A stretch of 64,000 nt of DNA from Fredericiella sp963839515 (GCA_963839515.1 CAWIVN010000026.1:62001-126000); one strand, 5' to 3'; positions 18,201-27,389 are shown, counted from the first letter of the stretch. A program made the numbers and translations. Notes: a model not told the origin generated them from the letters alone.

Positions 18201-19980
18201 CCTGCGTGCTGACCAGCGCCTGGTCCTTGGCCGCAACGGTGGACTCAAGCGTGCTCTTGTCGCCGGCGAGCACGTTGACCTGCTGGTCGTACTCCGCAAG
18301 CTTGGCATTCTTGCGCTTGAACAGGGCGACGGCAGCCGCCACGCCCGCCGACAGCTTGGCCAGTGCGGCGTTGGCCGGCGTCTCTTCCTTCTTCACAGGA
18401 GCTGAATCCGGGGAGGGCTCAACTGCCTGTTCCGTGGCCTGTTCGGCAGCGACAGGAATGGCCGCATCCGCCGCACGCGCAGCTTCCGGTACGACTTTAG
18501 CCGTGCTCTCCGCCGCTTCGCTGGGGGTCGCCAATGCAGCGACCTCGTCGGATGGGGCAGCGGGCTCTGCTGACGCAGCGGGCTCTGCCGGCGCAGCTTC
18601 CTCGGCTGGCTCACCAGCGGTAATCCCTGCCAGCTCGTCGTTCAAGGCATTGATGCGCGCCAGCAGGCCGTCCCACTCGCTGCTTTGCGCTTGCAGCTGC
18701 TGCTCAAGCCCGGCCTTGGCCGCAGCAGTGCTCTCGGCATCGGTCTGCAGCGTTGCCAGCTTGTCCTTGGTTTCGGTCAGCTCCGCGTCATGCGCTTCGA
18801 GCTGCGCCTCCAAGTCGGCCTGAGCTGCATTCAGCGCTTCGATCTGCGCCTGCAGTTCGTCAAGATTGGCCTGTAGCGGCCCCGATTCGGACTTTAGCGC
18901 CTCAAATTCCTTGCTGCGCTCGTCCAACTGGATCTGCAGTTCTGCGGCCGCCTTGCTGCGCTCTTCCAACTGCGTCTGCAGTTCTGCTGCCACCGCATTC
19001 GTGGCCGCGTACCGGGTTTCCAGCGATTCCAACTCTTCACTCTTGATCGCCAGATCGGCTTGGGCAGGCGCTGCTGCCTGCGTGTCTTCTAACTGCTTCA
19101 TCTCGACATTGCGGGTGACGGCAGTCAAGCCGGCAACCTGGTAAACGAGTAGTTGCTGCTCGCGGCGACGCCGTTCGACCTCATTGGCCAGTTCAGCGCC
19201 CATGGCAGTCAGCATACCAATCGTGCGGCGCAAGTAATCAACCTCGCCGCGTGCATCGACCACGGCAACGTCGCGCTCGTGGAGCGCGGCGATAATGCGG
19301 TCGGGGTCGCCGGCCAGCGCCGCATATTCCTGGCGCTTCCCGGGGGTCAACTCAGGACGCAGCGCGACCTGGGCCGACAAGCGCGACAAGGCAGCACGTG
19401 CTGCCGACAGCTCAGTTTCGAGCGAGCGCACCTGGCCGGTCAACAATTCAAGGTCGGCCGTATGACTTGCCTCAGCTAGCGCGAGGGCGGTCGACGTGTC
19501 TTCGATCAACTCCTCGACGGCGGCGGCCTCTTCCTCTGCCTCTGTTTCGGCGGCTACCTTATCGGCCTCCGCTTGTTGAGTCAACTCCACGAGCCGGCTG
19601 CGCGTATCGGCATAGGCATCGCGAATGTGGCCCAGTTCCGTCTCCAGCCGCAGTCGCTCGGACTGCGACTCATTCAACTGCTGCTGAATTTGAGCGAGCT
19701 CTGCTCCGCTATCGGCCGCACTTTGCTCGAAAACAGCGATCTGCGCTGCAACAACGGCCTTCTCGGTTCCCAGGCGGTCCACCTGGACCACCTGCTCCTT
19801 CAGCTGGCCTTCGAGCTTCGCAACGGAACGGGCGCTGTCGTCAAGACTGCGCTGCAGCGAATGAGCATTGGCCTCGCACTCTTCCAGTGCATGCTTCGGT
19901 CCACTGCGCCCGGCAAACCAGGCGAAGAAGAAGCCGAGCAGAAAGGCCCCCGCTAAATATAGCAATTGCGTGGTGTCCAT
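15226..19980 (-). CDS. Membrane-anchored 1584-aa coiled-coil protein with C-terminal helix-hairpin-helix pair
   Basis: One N-terminal helix (LLYLAGAFLLGFFFAWFAG) anchors a protein that is otherwise mostly Glu/Gln/Ala/Leu heptads. The coil is interrupted by at least six short Ala/Val-rich helices ending in basic residues, for example VGAAASVAALGTVLKRRKDA and AGAVAVAGAIRNKQ. Two stretches of ~260-300 residues are near duplicates. Pro/Ala/Glu linkers rich in PAEA separate the modules. The final ~150 residues hold two related helix-hairpin-helix units (HIGVTFEQRLYRAGAGTF and GIGKIFEQRLYSAGIRTY), as in DUF4332/H3TH-type modules often linked to nucleic-acid binding. Function unknown; a scaffold linking membrane and DNA is a guess. 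Confidence 0.8.
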   Translation of the reverse strand: MDTTQLLYLAGAFLLGFFFAWFAGRSGPKHALEECEANAHSLQRSLDDSARSVAKLEGQLKEQVVQVDRLGTEKAVVAAQIAVFEQSAADSGAELAQIQQQLNESQSERLRLETELGHIRDAYADTRSRLVELTQQAEADKVAAETEAEEEAAAVEELIEDTSTALALAEASHTADLELLTGQVRSLETELSAARAALSRLSAQVALRPELTPGKRQEYAALAGDPDRIIAALHERDVAVVDARGEVDYLRRTIGMLTAMGAELANEVERRRREQQLLVYQVAGLTAVTRNVEMKQLEDTQAAAPAQADLAIKSEELESLETRYAATNAVAAELQTQLEERSKAAAELQIQLDERSKEFEALKSESGPLQANLDELQAQIEALNAAQADLEAQLEAHDAELTETKDKLATLQTDAESTAAAKAGLEQQLQAQSSEWDGLLARINALNDELAGITAGEPAEEAAPAEPAASAEPAAPSDEVAALATPSEAAESTAKVVPEAARAADAAIPVAAEQATEQAVEPSPDSAPVKKEETPANAALAKLSAGVAAAVALFKRKNAKLAEYDQQVNVLAGDKSTLESTVAAKDQALVSTQGKVEELQTAMSQRSARFDALSMHASSLEAEMEIRQLDRNQLEEQVRRVAADLQELTATYAANGAASGAAAEPAPDATVAAAGEAAAATLAVETPAAEAAPVAAEVEASSIDALNASAVAVVELVRSKQSTLEDAKTQLAELQEQLETYSAAKDALAAELESRGLSLSDVQTQLESLQGDYAGEQGARGELENKLQELDGQLQGYLAEYGDPEDVAQPAEAPAPDAAAQGDAATAADAGESAPAKKVGAAASVAALGTVLKRRKDAFESASAQIAELENQISLLTSEKSELESQVQQKEQALADLTAQYETTQADVATLTTDVETLKNQLDASQAELTATEEERQRLAAQLNELNNDLASLATAWEAGDEESVSAIAEKLIGPAPETGGESQPAEGEAVNGHDNGETTRSMAVPLAKTAGAVAVAGAIRNKQLALKETSARLDSVQQEQAALTTAKADLETQYQSQTAALEEAKAQLEALQGEYAGEQGARGELESKLQEVDSQLQAYLAEFGDAEDTAQPAAAVAEGAEGSGETAPAKKVGAAASVVALGTVLKRRKDALESASAQVTELENQINALTSEKSDLESQVQQKEQALADLTAQHEAVQAELTATEEERQRLQAELDQLNSDLASLATAWEAGDEESVSAIAEKLIGPAVETSAETGGEATRSMAVPLAKTAGAVAVAGAIRNKQLALKETSAQLDSVQQEQAALTTAKADLETQYQSQTAALEEAKAQLEALQQQIDAANVAHAEELQVIDQKTAELQAQYNEAETTRLQLQAQVDELTADQDAAKALLAERDSAVQEAETKLEAITLPAEKTTSDFKAAARAAAEARGVEVHSTADVQDLSLLKHIGVTFEQRLYRAGAGTFWEVAHMTDDDFELVLRLTEMQQLAMDMNEVRSDAVRLAEETGSVGLLSEGETPDDFEPIQGIGKIFEQRLYSAGIRTYRELANTSEERLAEICQARKPLVPDYGSWVRQARDFLESRGEQ
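15978..17670. repeat. Internal tandem duplication in the coiled-coil gene
   Basis: Two tandem units (about 15978-16757 and 16758-17670) are similar at nucleotide level. Each encodes, in protein order, an AGEQGARGELE coil, the VALGTVLKRRKDA helix, the GDEESVSAIAEKLIGP segment and the AVAGAIRNKQLALKETSA helix. The units differ in length by indels in the linkers, with offsets of roughly 780 to 880 bp. Confidence 0.8.
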
Positions 19981-20008
19981 ATCCTACTCCCTTCCGGTGC
20001 GGCCCGGT

Positions 20009-20899
20009 CTATCCTACAGCCTGGCTGGCCTTTTGAGCGTTCAACTCATGCATCAACTCAGCAATGCGCGCATTGGCGGTCACCAATTGCTCTTCCTTGA
20101 GCTTGACCATGGTGGAGGTCAACACGGCCATTTCGCCGGCCACGTCACCACGCACCTTCTGCAGCCGGTCTTCCAATTCGGCCTTCATGCTGTTCAAGGA
20201 AGCCACGTCCGTACGCACGGCAGAGAGCTCGGCCTGGGCAGCCGCCAAGGTCGCATCGCGATCCTCGAGCACGCGCTGCAGGTTGACGACGCGCTGGTAC
20301 GATTCATTCAGTGCCGCATCCTTGGAGGCCAACGACTTCATGACCTCGTCCGAACTGCTGCGCACGCTTGCCAGCTCCGCCGCCGTCTGGTCACGCTCGG
20401 CAAGTGCGCTGTCGCGCGCCGCCGTGAGCTCAGCAATTTCGGCCACGCGCGTGTCCAAGCCGGAACGCAGCGTTTCGACGTCCGCCGCATCACTCGACTT
20501 GGCCTTATCGAACTGATCTTGCAGCAGCGCCAGCTGCATCTTGAGATCGGCTACCTCGATGTTGCGCGACTGTACATCAGCTTCAAAGCCGGCGCGTTCC
20601 TCGGTCACCTGCTGCAGACTTGCTTCGGCGGCGCTCAACTTGCCGCGCACCTCGTTCAACGCGCTCTCCGTGCTTGCTGCCGAGCCCTTGAACTGATCCG
20701 CCTGCTTGCGCGTGTCGGTCAGATCACGCTCCGTTTTCCTGCTGCGCGATTCCAAATCGGCAATCTGCGCCTCATAGGCCGCGTTCTTGCGCCGCGGTGA
20801 TAGCCCAGTCAGCAGCCAACCCAGAATAAAGCCCAGCACCAGCGCAATCAATAGCGGCATCCAGTAAGTGGATATCCACTGCATGTTCAGCCAATCCAT
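20009..20899 (-). CDS. Membrane-anchored coiled-coil protein, short paralogue
   Basis: 296 residues: one N-terminal membrane helix (YWMPLLIALVLGFILGWLLT) followed by uninterrupted heptad-rich coil to the end (about residues 40-285). The layout copies the N-terminus of the 1584-residue protein encoded 28 bp downstream, but there are no linkers and no helix-hairpin-helix tail. The two are probably cotranscribed and may interact through their coils. No recognised family beyond that. Confidence 0.75.
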   Translation of the reverse strand: MDWLNMQWISTYWMPLLIALVLGFILGWLLTGLSPRRKNAAYEAQIADLESRSRKTERDLTDTRKQADQFKGSAASTESALNEVRGKLSAAEASLQQVTEERAGFEADVQSRNIEVADLKMQLALLQDQFDKAKSSDAADVETLRSGLDTRVAEIAELTAARDSALAERDQTAAELASVRSSSDEVMKSLASKDAALNESYQRVVNLQRVLEDRDATLAAAQAELSAVRTDVASLNSMKAELEDRLQKVRGDVAGEMAVLTSTMVKLKEEQLVTANARIAELMHELNAQKASQAVG

Positions 20900-21226
20900 A
20901 GTCCCTCCAAAGAGAAATTTAGTTTGATGGTACAGTATGAAGACACGCCGTAGTTGACTCCGTAATGGGTCACCAACGGCACGTAGATATGGCTTGGCGC
21001 AATCAATTCCATTGTGGTGAGGAAACTGATAGCATCAGTTTCGGTCACTTTCGCCGGATTGTCAAAACAATCGAGACGATATACATTTACAGGACCTAGC
21101 ACAGAGTCGGCTTGCTCCTTGGAGCACCATATGCTGCTTTTTCTGCTACAATCAGTTGCGTCTCCCCCAATCCATTCAATTATCATACGTGTCAACAGGA
21201 TTGGCATGCACCAGAAAGGTGTAAAT
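20900..21226. other. 327-bp intergenic region, divergent promoters
   Basis: The region lies between divergent coiled-coil and aldo/keto reductase genes. It is visibly more AT-rich than its neighbours. A TACAAT hexamer (21147-21152) followed by an ATCAGTTGCGTC stretch resembles the TACAATCTTGCGTC upstream of the next gene. An open minus-strand frame of about 105 codons spans most of the gap but has no recognisable family, so I do not call it a gene. Confidence 0.4.
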
Positions 21227-22234
21227 ATGTACTACCGCTATTTGGGCAAGACCGGCATGAAAGTGAGCGAGCTCTGCTTAGGCGCCATGACATTCGGCCG
21301 CGAAAGCAGCGAAGACATCAGCCGCCAGATGATGGATCGCTTCGCCGCGGCAGGCGGCAACTTTATCGACACGGCGGATGTATATACGCAGGGCGCGTCG
21401 GAAGAGATCGTGGGCCGCTGGTTGGCGGGCCAGCGCCGTGACGATTTTGTCATCGCCACCAAGGTGCGCTTCCCTATGGGCGAAAAGGCTAATGACCTGG
21501 GTCTGAGTCGCAAGCACATCCTCGCCAACGTCGAGGCCAGCCTGCGCCGCTTGGGCACCGACTACATCGACCTCTACCAAGTGCACTGTTGGGATCCCGG
21601 CAGCCCACTGGAGGAGACGCTCAGCACGCTCGACCAACTGGTGCGCAGCGGCAAAGTGCGCTACATCGGGGCCAGCAACTACAGCGGCTGGCAGCTGCAG
21701 AAAGCCGTCGATCTGAGCAAGCAGATGGGATGGGAGCCCTTCGTCTGCCTGCAGCCGTTGTATAACCTGCTGGATCGTGCGCTGGAATGGGAATTGGTCC
21801 ACGTCTGCCGCAACGAGGGCCTCGGCGTTATTCCCTGGAGCCCGCTGCGCGGGGGCTGGTTGAGCGGGAAGTACCATCGCGGCATGGCAGCGCCCGTGGA
21901 AGGTACGCGCATCGAGTCGGCCGAAAAGTTTGGTTGGAGCGAATCGTGGAGCAAGTACGCAAACGAGCGCACGTGGACCGTGCTCGATGCGCTGCATGCC
22001 GTCGCCCAGGAAACGGGCAAGTCACCTGCCCAGGTGGCGCTCAACTGGCTGCTGCAGCGGCCGGGCGTAACGGCCCCGATAATCGGCGCTCGCTCGCTCA
22101 CCCATTTCGAGGATAATTTGGGCGCCGCCGGCTGGTCGCTCAGTCCCGAGCAAATGGAGCGGCTCACCAGTGCTGGCGACGCCGATCTGCCCTATCCGTA
22201 CGACTTTATTACACGTGCGGCAGAGGATCGCTAG
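21227..22234 (+). CDS. Aldo/keto reductase
   Basis: 335 residues forming the AKR TIM barrel. The catalytic tetrad is visible: Asp and Tyr in FIDTADVY, Lys in FVIATKVRF and His in YQVHCWD. The NADPH-binding end carries APIIGARSLTHFEDNLGA. It would reduce aldehydes or ketones with NADPH in the cytoplasm. The ATG at 21227 follows an AGAAAGGTG ribosome site; an in-frame upstream start would add an unconserved extension. It resembles the YajO/Tas-like subgroup; substrate unknown. Confidence 0.9.
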   Translation: MYYRYLGKTGMKVSELCLGAMTFGRESSEDISRQMMDRFAAAGGNFIDTADVYTQGASEEIVGRWLAGQRRDDFVIATKVRFPMGEKANDLGLSRKHILANVEASLRRLGTDYIDLYQVHCWDPGSPLEETLSTLDQLVRSGKVRYIGASNYSGWQLQKAVDLSKQMGWEPFVCLQPLYNLLDRALEWELVHVCRNEGLGVIPWSPLRGGWLSGKYHRGMAAPVEGTRIESAEKFGWSESWSKYANERTWTVLDALHAVAQETGKSPAQVALNWLLQRPGVTAPIIGARSLTHFEDNLGAAGWSLSPEQMERLTSAGDADLPYPYDFITRAAEDR

Positions 22235-22276
22235 CAGCAGAGGACCGCCGGTAGCGGGGCCCACCAAAATACGTCC

Positions 22277-22306
22277 TTGGTGCAAATGCCCCGATTACGC
22301 TACAAT
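22277..22306 (+). promoter_or_regulatory. Sigma-70-like promoter of the SH3 protein gene
   Basis: TTGGTG (22277-22282), an 18-bp spacer and TACAAT (22301-22306) lie about 70 bp before the start codon. Confidence 0.5.
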
Positions 22307-22374
22307 CTTGCGTCGCGCCCGGCCGGCCTAGCGCCGGCTCCCGGATTCGTAATCTGACCGCAAAGGAGAACAAG

Positions 22375-23847
22375 ATGCACAAACGTAGCGCCCTGTTGCT
22401 TGCACTCGTGCTTGCGCTACTGTTGCCTGGCGCCATGGCTTTAGCGCAACAAGACGCCGGCGCAGACGCTAGTCAAAGCCCAGCGGCAAGCCCCACGGCC
22501 GGCCCGACGGCCAATCCCAACCTGCAGATCATCTGGCCGCAGCCGATCTCCGAAGTTCACGGCGTCGTCGACGTGGTCGGTACAGCCGACATTCCCCAGA
22601 TGGCGTTCTATCGATTGGAGGCAATTGCCCTTAACGACGACCTCAGCATTCCCGAAAATGCGGCTTGGATTCCCCTGACCACCGATCTCACTGCTCCCGT
22701 CACCGGCAGTGTGCTGGCCCAGATCGACACGTCCAGGTTGCCTGACGGGCTCTACCAGTTTCAGCTGGCGGCCTTCCTAGGCTCAGTCGATGCACCGGGC
22801 GAGGAAACCGACACGACGGTCGGCCCTGTGCGCGTGAACAACGATGCAGGGGGCGGCACAGGCATGACACCCACCCCGGCCCCGCCGGCTGCCACGCCGA
22901 CGCCGGCTCCCGCCGACCAGGCGCCCTATATTGTGCCCGCTGGTGGCGCTACGGCAATCAACATCCGTGCCTGTGCAGTCATCGACAACAACGCATGCCC
23001 CGTGACGGGCTATATCACTGCCGGCCAGACTGCCCAGATCCTCGGCATCAGCAACGACGGCGCAGGCTGGTACCTGGTCAACGCGCCCGGCGGCTTGACC
23101 GGCTGGGTCTCTGCCACGGTAGTAACTGCCGTCGGCAACACGGCTGGTATTCCGATCGTCACGCCACCTACACCGTTCCCGCCACCGCCACCGCCACCGC
23201 CACCGGCGACACCAGTAGCACCGCCGCCTGCTGCCGGCAATGTCGTGCCCACCGCCATCGGCATTCAGGGCGGCGGCACGCCTCAGTGCGGCCAGGGCTT
23301 TACCGTGGAAGTTAACGTCAATAACGTCGGTGGTTCGCCGGCAGGTGGTGGCACGGTGACGCTGCAAGATATCCGCGTGGACAACGGCGTCGTGACGTTC
23401 ACCGGCTACGGCAACTACCCGGCGCTCAATCCGGGCCAGAACTATGTCGTCACAATTCCGGCGACGATCACGGCCTATCAGGGCAACAAGCATGAGCTGC
23501 GCGCCAGCAACAATGGGCAGACCCAGAAGCTGCGCTATACCCTCGGCAACGGCTCGTGTGGCGGCCCTCCCCCGCAGCAGCCGACACCTACACCAACACC
23601 TAATCAGAGCGGCAATATCTACAACTTTGCCGTCGGCCAGTGTACGTTTGCCCTCAAGACCAACGTCAAGTACTTTGACCACCCTGACGGCAAACGGTTG
23701 GGCGAGACGAGCAGCGGCGGCTACACGGCCGTACAAGGCCAGCGGGTCAACGGCACACGCTGGTACATGATCGAGGTCAACGGCCAGTACGTCTGGATCC
23801 GGGACCGCGATGCCGTGAAACTGCAAAAGAGCTGCCGCGTCTTCTAG
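22375..23847 (+). CDS. Secreted SH3-domain protein with Pro-rich linkers
   Basis: 490 residues. A Sec signal peptide (LLLALVLALLLPGAMALAQQ region) is followed by a beta-sandwich (about 40-145), a Pro/Thr linker, a bacterial SH3 domain (about 180-258, with TAINIRACAVIDN and WVSATVV), a long poly-Pro linker (PFPPPPPPPPPATP), a CARDB-like domain with paired cysteines (QCGQGF and GNGSCGG), and a second small SH3-like domain at the C-terminus. It probably acts outside the membrane, attached to cell-envelope material. AAAGGAGAA precedes the ATG. No enzyme motif is seen. Confidence 0.8.
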   Translation: MHKRSALLLALVLALLLPGAMALAQQDAGADASQSPAASPTAGPTANPNLQIIWPQPISEVHGVVDVVGTADIPQMAFYRLEAIALNDDLSIPENAAWIPLTTDLTAPVTGSVLAQIDTSRLPDGLYQFQLAAFLGSVDAPGEETDTTVGPVRVNNDAGGGTGMTPTPAPPAATPTPAPADQAPYIVPAGGATAINIRACAVIDNNACPVTGYITAGQTAQILGISNDGAGWYLVNAPGGLTGWVSATVVTAVGNTAGIPIVTPPTPFPPPPPPPPPATPVAPPPAAGNVVPTAIGIQGGGTPQCGQGFTVEVNVNNVGGSPAGGGTVTLQDIRVDNGVVTFTGYGNYPALNPGQNYVVTIPATITAYQGNKHELRASNNGQTQKLRYTLGNGSCGGPPPQQPTPTPTPNQSGNIYNFAVGQCTFALKTNVKYFDHPDGKRLGETSSGGYTAVQGQRVNGTRWYMIEVNGQYVWIRDRDAVKLQKSCRVF

Positions 23848-23881
23848 TTTGGCAACAACATCCCCGGACAGGCCGAATGCC

Positions 23882-23940
23882 CCCCGGGACGGCGCAAAAT
23901 GATCTGGACATAGCCAAGATCATCGTGCGCCGTCCCGGGG
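23882..23940. terminator. Long bidirectional hairpin between convergent genes
   Basis: CCCCGGGACGGCGCA (23882-23896) pairs perfectly with TGCGCCGTCCCGGGG (23926-23940), and the inner ATGATCT (23899-23905) pairs with AGATCAT (23917-23923). It sits midway between the converging SH3 and TPR genes. No strong T run follows, so it may also be a member of a repeat family. Confidence 0.7.
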
Positions 23941-23957
23941 ACCTGATTCTCCCCGCC

Positions 23958-26900
23958 CTACTTTCCCGCTGCCACCAAGGCTTCGATCTGCTTGCGCGTT
24001 TCGGCCACCGTCTGATCACACAGTTCGGCGCGGTCAAAGGCAGCCTCAGCTGCATCTTTGTCCCCTCGTACTAGCGCCACCATACCCTCAACCATCGCTA
24101 CCGACGGCCAGTCAGGGGCAGCCTGGCGCAGAGTCACCAGCTGGGCTTCAGCTTGTGAGAGCGCCGCCTGCTCGCCTGCCGTGTCGTTCAGGCGCCGCGC
24201 AACCAGCGCCAGCCGCACATGCAGGGCGGGCGCAAAAATGGCGGCGCTATCGTAGGAGTAGCTGGTTGCGTACGTCGCGAGCCCGTCGACCGCCTGCAGA
24301 AACTGATCCTGGGCGGCGGTGGCATCGCCGTCCAGCCAGGCAAGGTCGCCGAGCCATATTTGGGCATCCAGGTAATCCGGCGCCTGTCGCAAGGCCTCCT
24401 CAAATTCCGTTCGTGCGCTCGCAGCATCTCCACGCAGCACTTCTTGGCGGCCAATGGCGGTGTGAAGGGCAGCAGCAATGATTGGAGGCACGGCGGGCGC
24501 TTGCAGTCCAATTCTGTATTCGCTGATGGCAGTGGCGTCATCGTGCAGGGACAACAGGCTGCCGGCAAGCCAATGCGCCACGTAATCAGCCTGCGGTTCC
24601 GCTTGCAGTTGCGCTATCAATTGCGGCACCTGTTCGTTTTGCCCCTGTGCGGCATAGTATCCGCCAAGGCTGCCCACATAGAGAGGGACGGTGGGCGAGA
24701 TGGCAACGGAGCGTTCCAGGTTGGTCACTGCTTGGGCGACGTCACAACGTTTGTACGCCAATTGCCCACGCGTGAAATAGACCGCCGGATCGGCAGGCTG
24801 CAGCCGCAGCGCCTGTTCGACGGCAACGCCGGCATCCTCCAGCTGGTTTAGCCAGTTCGCGACGTTTGCCGTACGCAACGCCAGGTCAGCATTGCCGGGC
24901 TCCAGGAGTGACGCCGCCTGCAGATGGCGCAATGCAGAAGGTAGATCGCCCTGCTGTAGGTATGCTTGCGCCGCATAGTCGTGGACTGGAGAAGACTCCT
25001 CCTGCACTAGGCACGCTTCATAGTTGGCGGCTGCTTCCTGCCAGTCACCTTGGGCAAAGGCCAGGTTCGCCAACGCAAAACGGGCCAGTGTCTGCTGTGG
25101 GTCCAGTTCGATCGCACGCTGGTACTCCTTGCGCGCCAGGTCGGTTGCGCCCTTGTCGGCATAAAGAGCACCCAAATAGGCGTGCAAGTCGGGCGACTCG
25201 TGCTCAGCCAAAGCTTGCACGTAGATCACTATGGCATCGTCGCTACGGCCAAGCTCCTGGTAAGCAAAGGCCAGGTCCACCGGTGGCGGCGACGTCTGCT
25301 CGCCCAGGTGTGCAGCTTCTGCATACGCTGCCTGGGCTTTTTCGTGCTCGCCCAGTGCGTCGTAAGCAACCCCAAGGTAGTAGTGTGCCTTGAGCATATC
25401 AGGCCGGCGGGCAGCCAGCGCAGCAAAGTTCTCGGCGGCTGCCTGGTTGTCATCCAGCATCAGGTTGTTCGCCCCGGCGGAAAATAGGACGTCAGGGTTC
25501 TGCGGATCGATTGACGTGGCTTGCGCATATGTGCGCTGGGCAGCGTTGAGGTCACCGGCGGCGGCCTGCGCCCCACCCAACAGCAGGAGAACGGCAGGGT
25601 CGCAGGCGCTGAGTTGCGCTGCCTGCGTGTACTGTGCCAAGGCGTCGGCCGGTTTGTCCTGCCCCGCAAACACGAGACCCAGCAGTGTGTGTGGAGCAGG
25701 GTCGGCGGGGGCCTGCTTTGCCCACGCTGTATATTCGGCCGCCGCTCGTTCCGTGTCACCATTCCAAAAATAGACATTGCCCTTAGCCAGGTGAAGCCGC
25801 AGGTCTTGCGGGGCCGCGATCTGTGACTTCTGATAAGCAGTCAAGGCTTCGTCGTAGCGGTCAAGTGCCATATAGGCGTCGCCGAGAGTATAGAGTGCAT
25901 CAGCCGGCGCCGGAGACTCTCGATCAGCATCTTGTCGTGCCAATGATAGGGCAGTTTCTCGCGCGCTGCGGCCCTCTTCACTGCGCCCCAGGGCATCGTA
26001 GATCGAGGCAAGCAGCGCGTAGGTGGCGCTTTGATTGGGGTCCAGGTCGCGTGCTGATTCTGCAGCCCGCAGCGCAGTTTCCGCATCCCCGCGACGCAGT
26101 GCCAATTCTGCCAAGTATTGTTGGCTCATCACATCCATCGGCTGCAGAGCAGCCGCCTGGCGTGCTGACTGCAGTGCCTGGTCCAGGTCACGCGCCGGGG
26201 TGCAGTGGTCCGCCAGCACAGAAGCGAGGAGAAGGTGTGCCGGCGCATAGTCGGGCTTGAGCCGCAGAGCCTGCTCCAGGTCAGCCCGCGCCTCTTGAAA
26301 ACGCCCCAGCCGGTATAGAATGCCTGCGCGCTGAAAGTGCACGACTTCCTGCCCCTGGATCGTCCCGGGATCGCCGGCTACACTGGACAAGGCACGGTCG
26401 AATAGCGTAAGGGCTCTTGGCAAGTCGTCGCTGGCCAGTACACTCATTGCCAACACAGTTGAGGCCACATAAGCCATCTGGTCCGGCCCATGGTTAGTAA
26501 ACAGATCAAGGCTGGGCAGCGTCAGCGGCGTGCGCGTGACGGGAACCAGCTTGCTCAGCACCGGCTGCAGCGCCGGCGCCCCACCACCTGGCCCCGCGGC
26601 GTTGGCAGTGGCAAATATGAGTGGAATATTGCTTGGCCCTTCGCTGCTCCGTGGCAGACTGAGCACCTCCACGTGCGGCGACACGCCACGGTCGTCGTAC
26701 CATCCCCAGATAACGATGCCGGCCTTTTGGCGTGCGCCCTCGCGGCGGGCCGATTCAGCATCGGCATATACGGCCGTTGTGCGCCTGACCTCGATCGGCT
26801 GGCCGGCATCTACGAGTTGGCTGCGAAGGTTCTCGGCAATACGCTGGCCGAAGTCGATGTACTCGCCTGCTTTGCTGCCCTCGAACTCACTCACCAGGAT

Positions 26901-27389
26901 GCGGTAGCCTGCTGGCGGGCGGAGGGCCTCGTAGGCCAGCCAGCCGCTCCAACCGAGTGCGACCAGCAGCACGAGCAAGGTGCTTCCCAGCGCGAACACA
27001 CGATGCCGCCTGCTCTTGGCCCGCACGGCCGTGTACATACCAAAACCGACTCCAACCAGCAGTAAGCCCCCGACAATATACGGCAGCGCACCTAACAGTG
27101 GCGCCAGCGGCCGCGTCACCAGGTCATAGAACTGCACGAGAAACTGGAGCACGGCCATCAAGATGCCGGTAATTGCCAACACCGTGGCCAGCCGTCCGCG
27201 CTGATCGTCAGGGATCTCTTCGGCCTTCGGCGCCTGACGTGCCACCAGCGGGGCTACCGTCTCGGTGGCGCGCACGACCGTGTGCAGCCAATCCTGCTTG
27301 GGCTGGCCGCCTGGCGGCTGTTCTGGGGGCGTAGCGTTGGCCGGTGAAGGATCGATGTCCGGATGTTGGTTCAGCTCTTGATCGGACAC
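23958..27389 (-). CDS. Membrane-anchored TPR-repeat protein, 1143 aa
   Basis: A Pro-rich cytoplasmic N-terminus is followed by three hydrophobic helices (about 68-160: LAITGILMAVLQFLVQF, YIVGGLLLVGVGFGMY, VLLVALGWSGWLAYEAL). Next comes an alpha/beta segment (about 165-290: YRILVSEFEGSKAGEY, GIVIWGWYDD) resembling TolB-N/GldG-like sensor folds. Roughly 20 tandem tetratricopeptide repeats then run to the C-terminus (for example AYQELGRSDDAIVIYVQALAE). TPR arrays serve as protein-protein docking surfaces. Partners are unknown. The gene converges with the SH3 gene. Confidence 0.8.
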   Translation of the reverse strand: MSDQELNQHPDIDPSPANATPPEQPPGGQPKQDWLHTVVRATETVAPLVARQAPKAEEIPDDQRGRLATVLAITGILMAVLQFLVQFYDLVTRPLAPLLGALPYIVGGLLLVGVGFGMYTAVRAKSRRHRVFALGSTLLVLLVALGWSGWLAYEALRPPAGYRILVSEFEGSKAGEYIDFGQRIAENLRSQLVDAGQPIEVRRTTAVYADAESARREGARQKAGIVIWGWYDDRGVSPHVEVLSLPRSSEGPSNIPLIFATANAAGPGGGAPALQPVLSKLVPVTRTPLTLPSLDLFTNHGPDQMAYVASTVLAMSVLASDDLPRALTLFDRALSSVAGDPGTIQGQEVVHFQRAGILYRLGRFQEARADLEQALRLKPDYAPAHLLLASVLADHCTPARDLDQALQSARQAAALQPMDVMSQQYLAELALRRGDAETALRAAESARDLDPNQSATYALLASIYDALGRSEEGRSARETALSLARQDADRESPAPADALYTLGDAYMALDRYDEALTAYQKSQIAAPQDLRLHLAKGNVYFWNGDTERAAAEYTAWAKQAPADPAPHTLLGLVFAGQDKPADALAQYTQAAQLSACDPAVLLLLGGAQAAAGDLNAAQRTYAQATSIDPQNPDVLFSAGANNLMLDDNQAAAENFAALAARRPDMLKAHYYLGVAYDALGEHEKAQAAYAEAAHLGEQTSPPPVDLAFAYQELGRSDDAIVIYVQALAEHESPDLHAYLGALYADKGATDLARKEYQRAIELDPQQTLARFALANLAFAQGDWQEAAANYEACLVQEESSPVHDYAAQAYLQQGDLPSALRHLQAASLLEPGNADLALRTANVANWLNQLEDAGVAVEQALRLQPADPAVYFTRGQLAYKRCDVAQAVTNLERSVAISPTVPLYVGSLGGYYAAQGQNEQVPQLIAQLQAEPQADYVAHWLAGSLLSLHDDATAISEYRIGLQAPAVPPIIAAALHTAIGRQEVLRGDAASARTEFEEALRQAPDYLDAQIWLGDLAWLDGDATAAQDQFLQAVDGLATYATSYSYDSAAIFAPALHVRLALVARRLNDTAGEQAALSQAEAQLVTLRQAAPDWPSVAMVEGMVALVRGDKDAAEAAFDRAELCDQTVAETRKQIEALVAAGK

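Noticed and set aside
20887..21207. Open minus-strand frame (~105 codons) between the coiled-coil and AKR genes
   Set aside because: No recognisable family, no clear ribosome site, and it overlaps the start region of the coiled-coil gene.
22860..23220. Direct repeats in the Pro-rich linkers of the SH3 protein (CCGCCACCG runs) as a CRISPR or satellite
   Set aside because: They are low-complexity codons for Pro/Thr linkers within an intact gene; there are no spacers.
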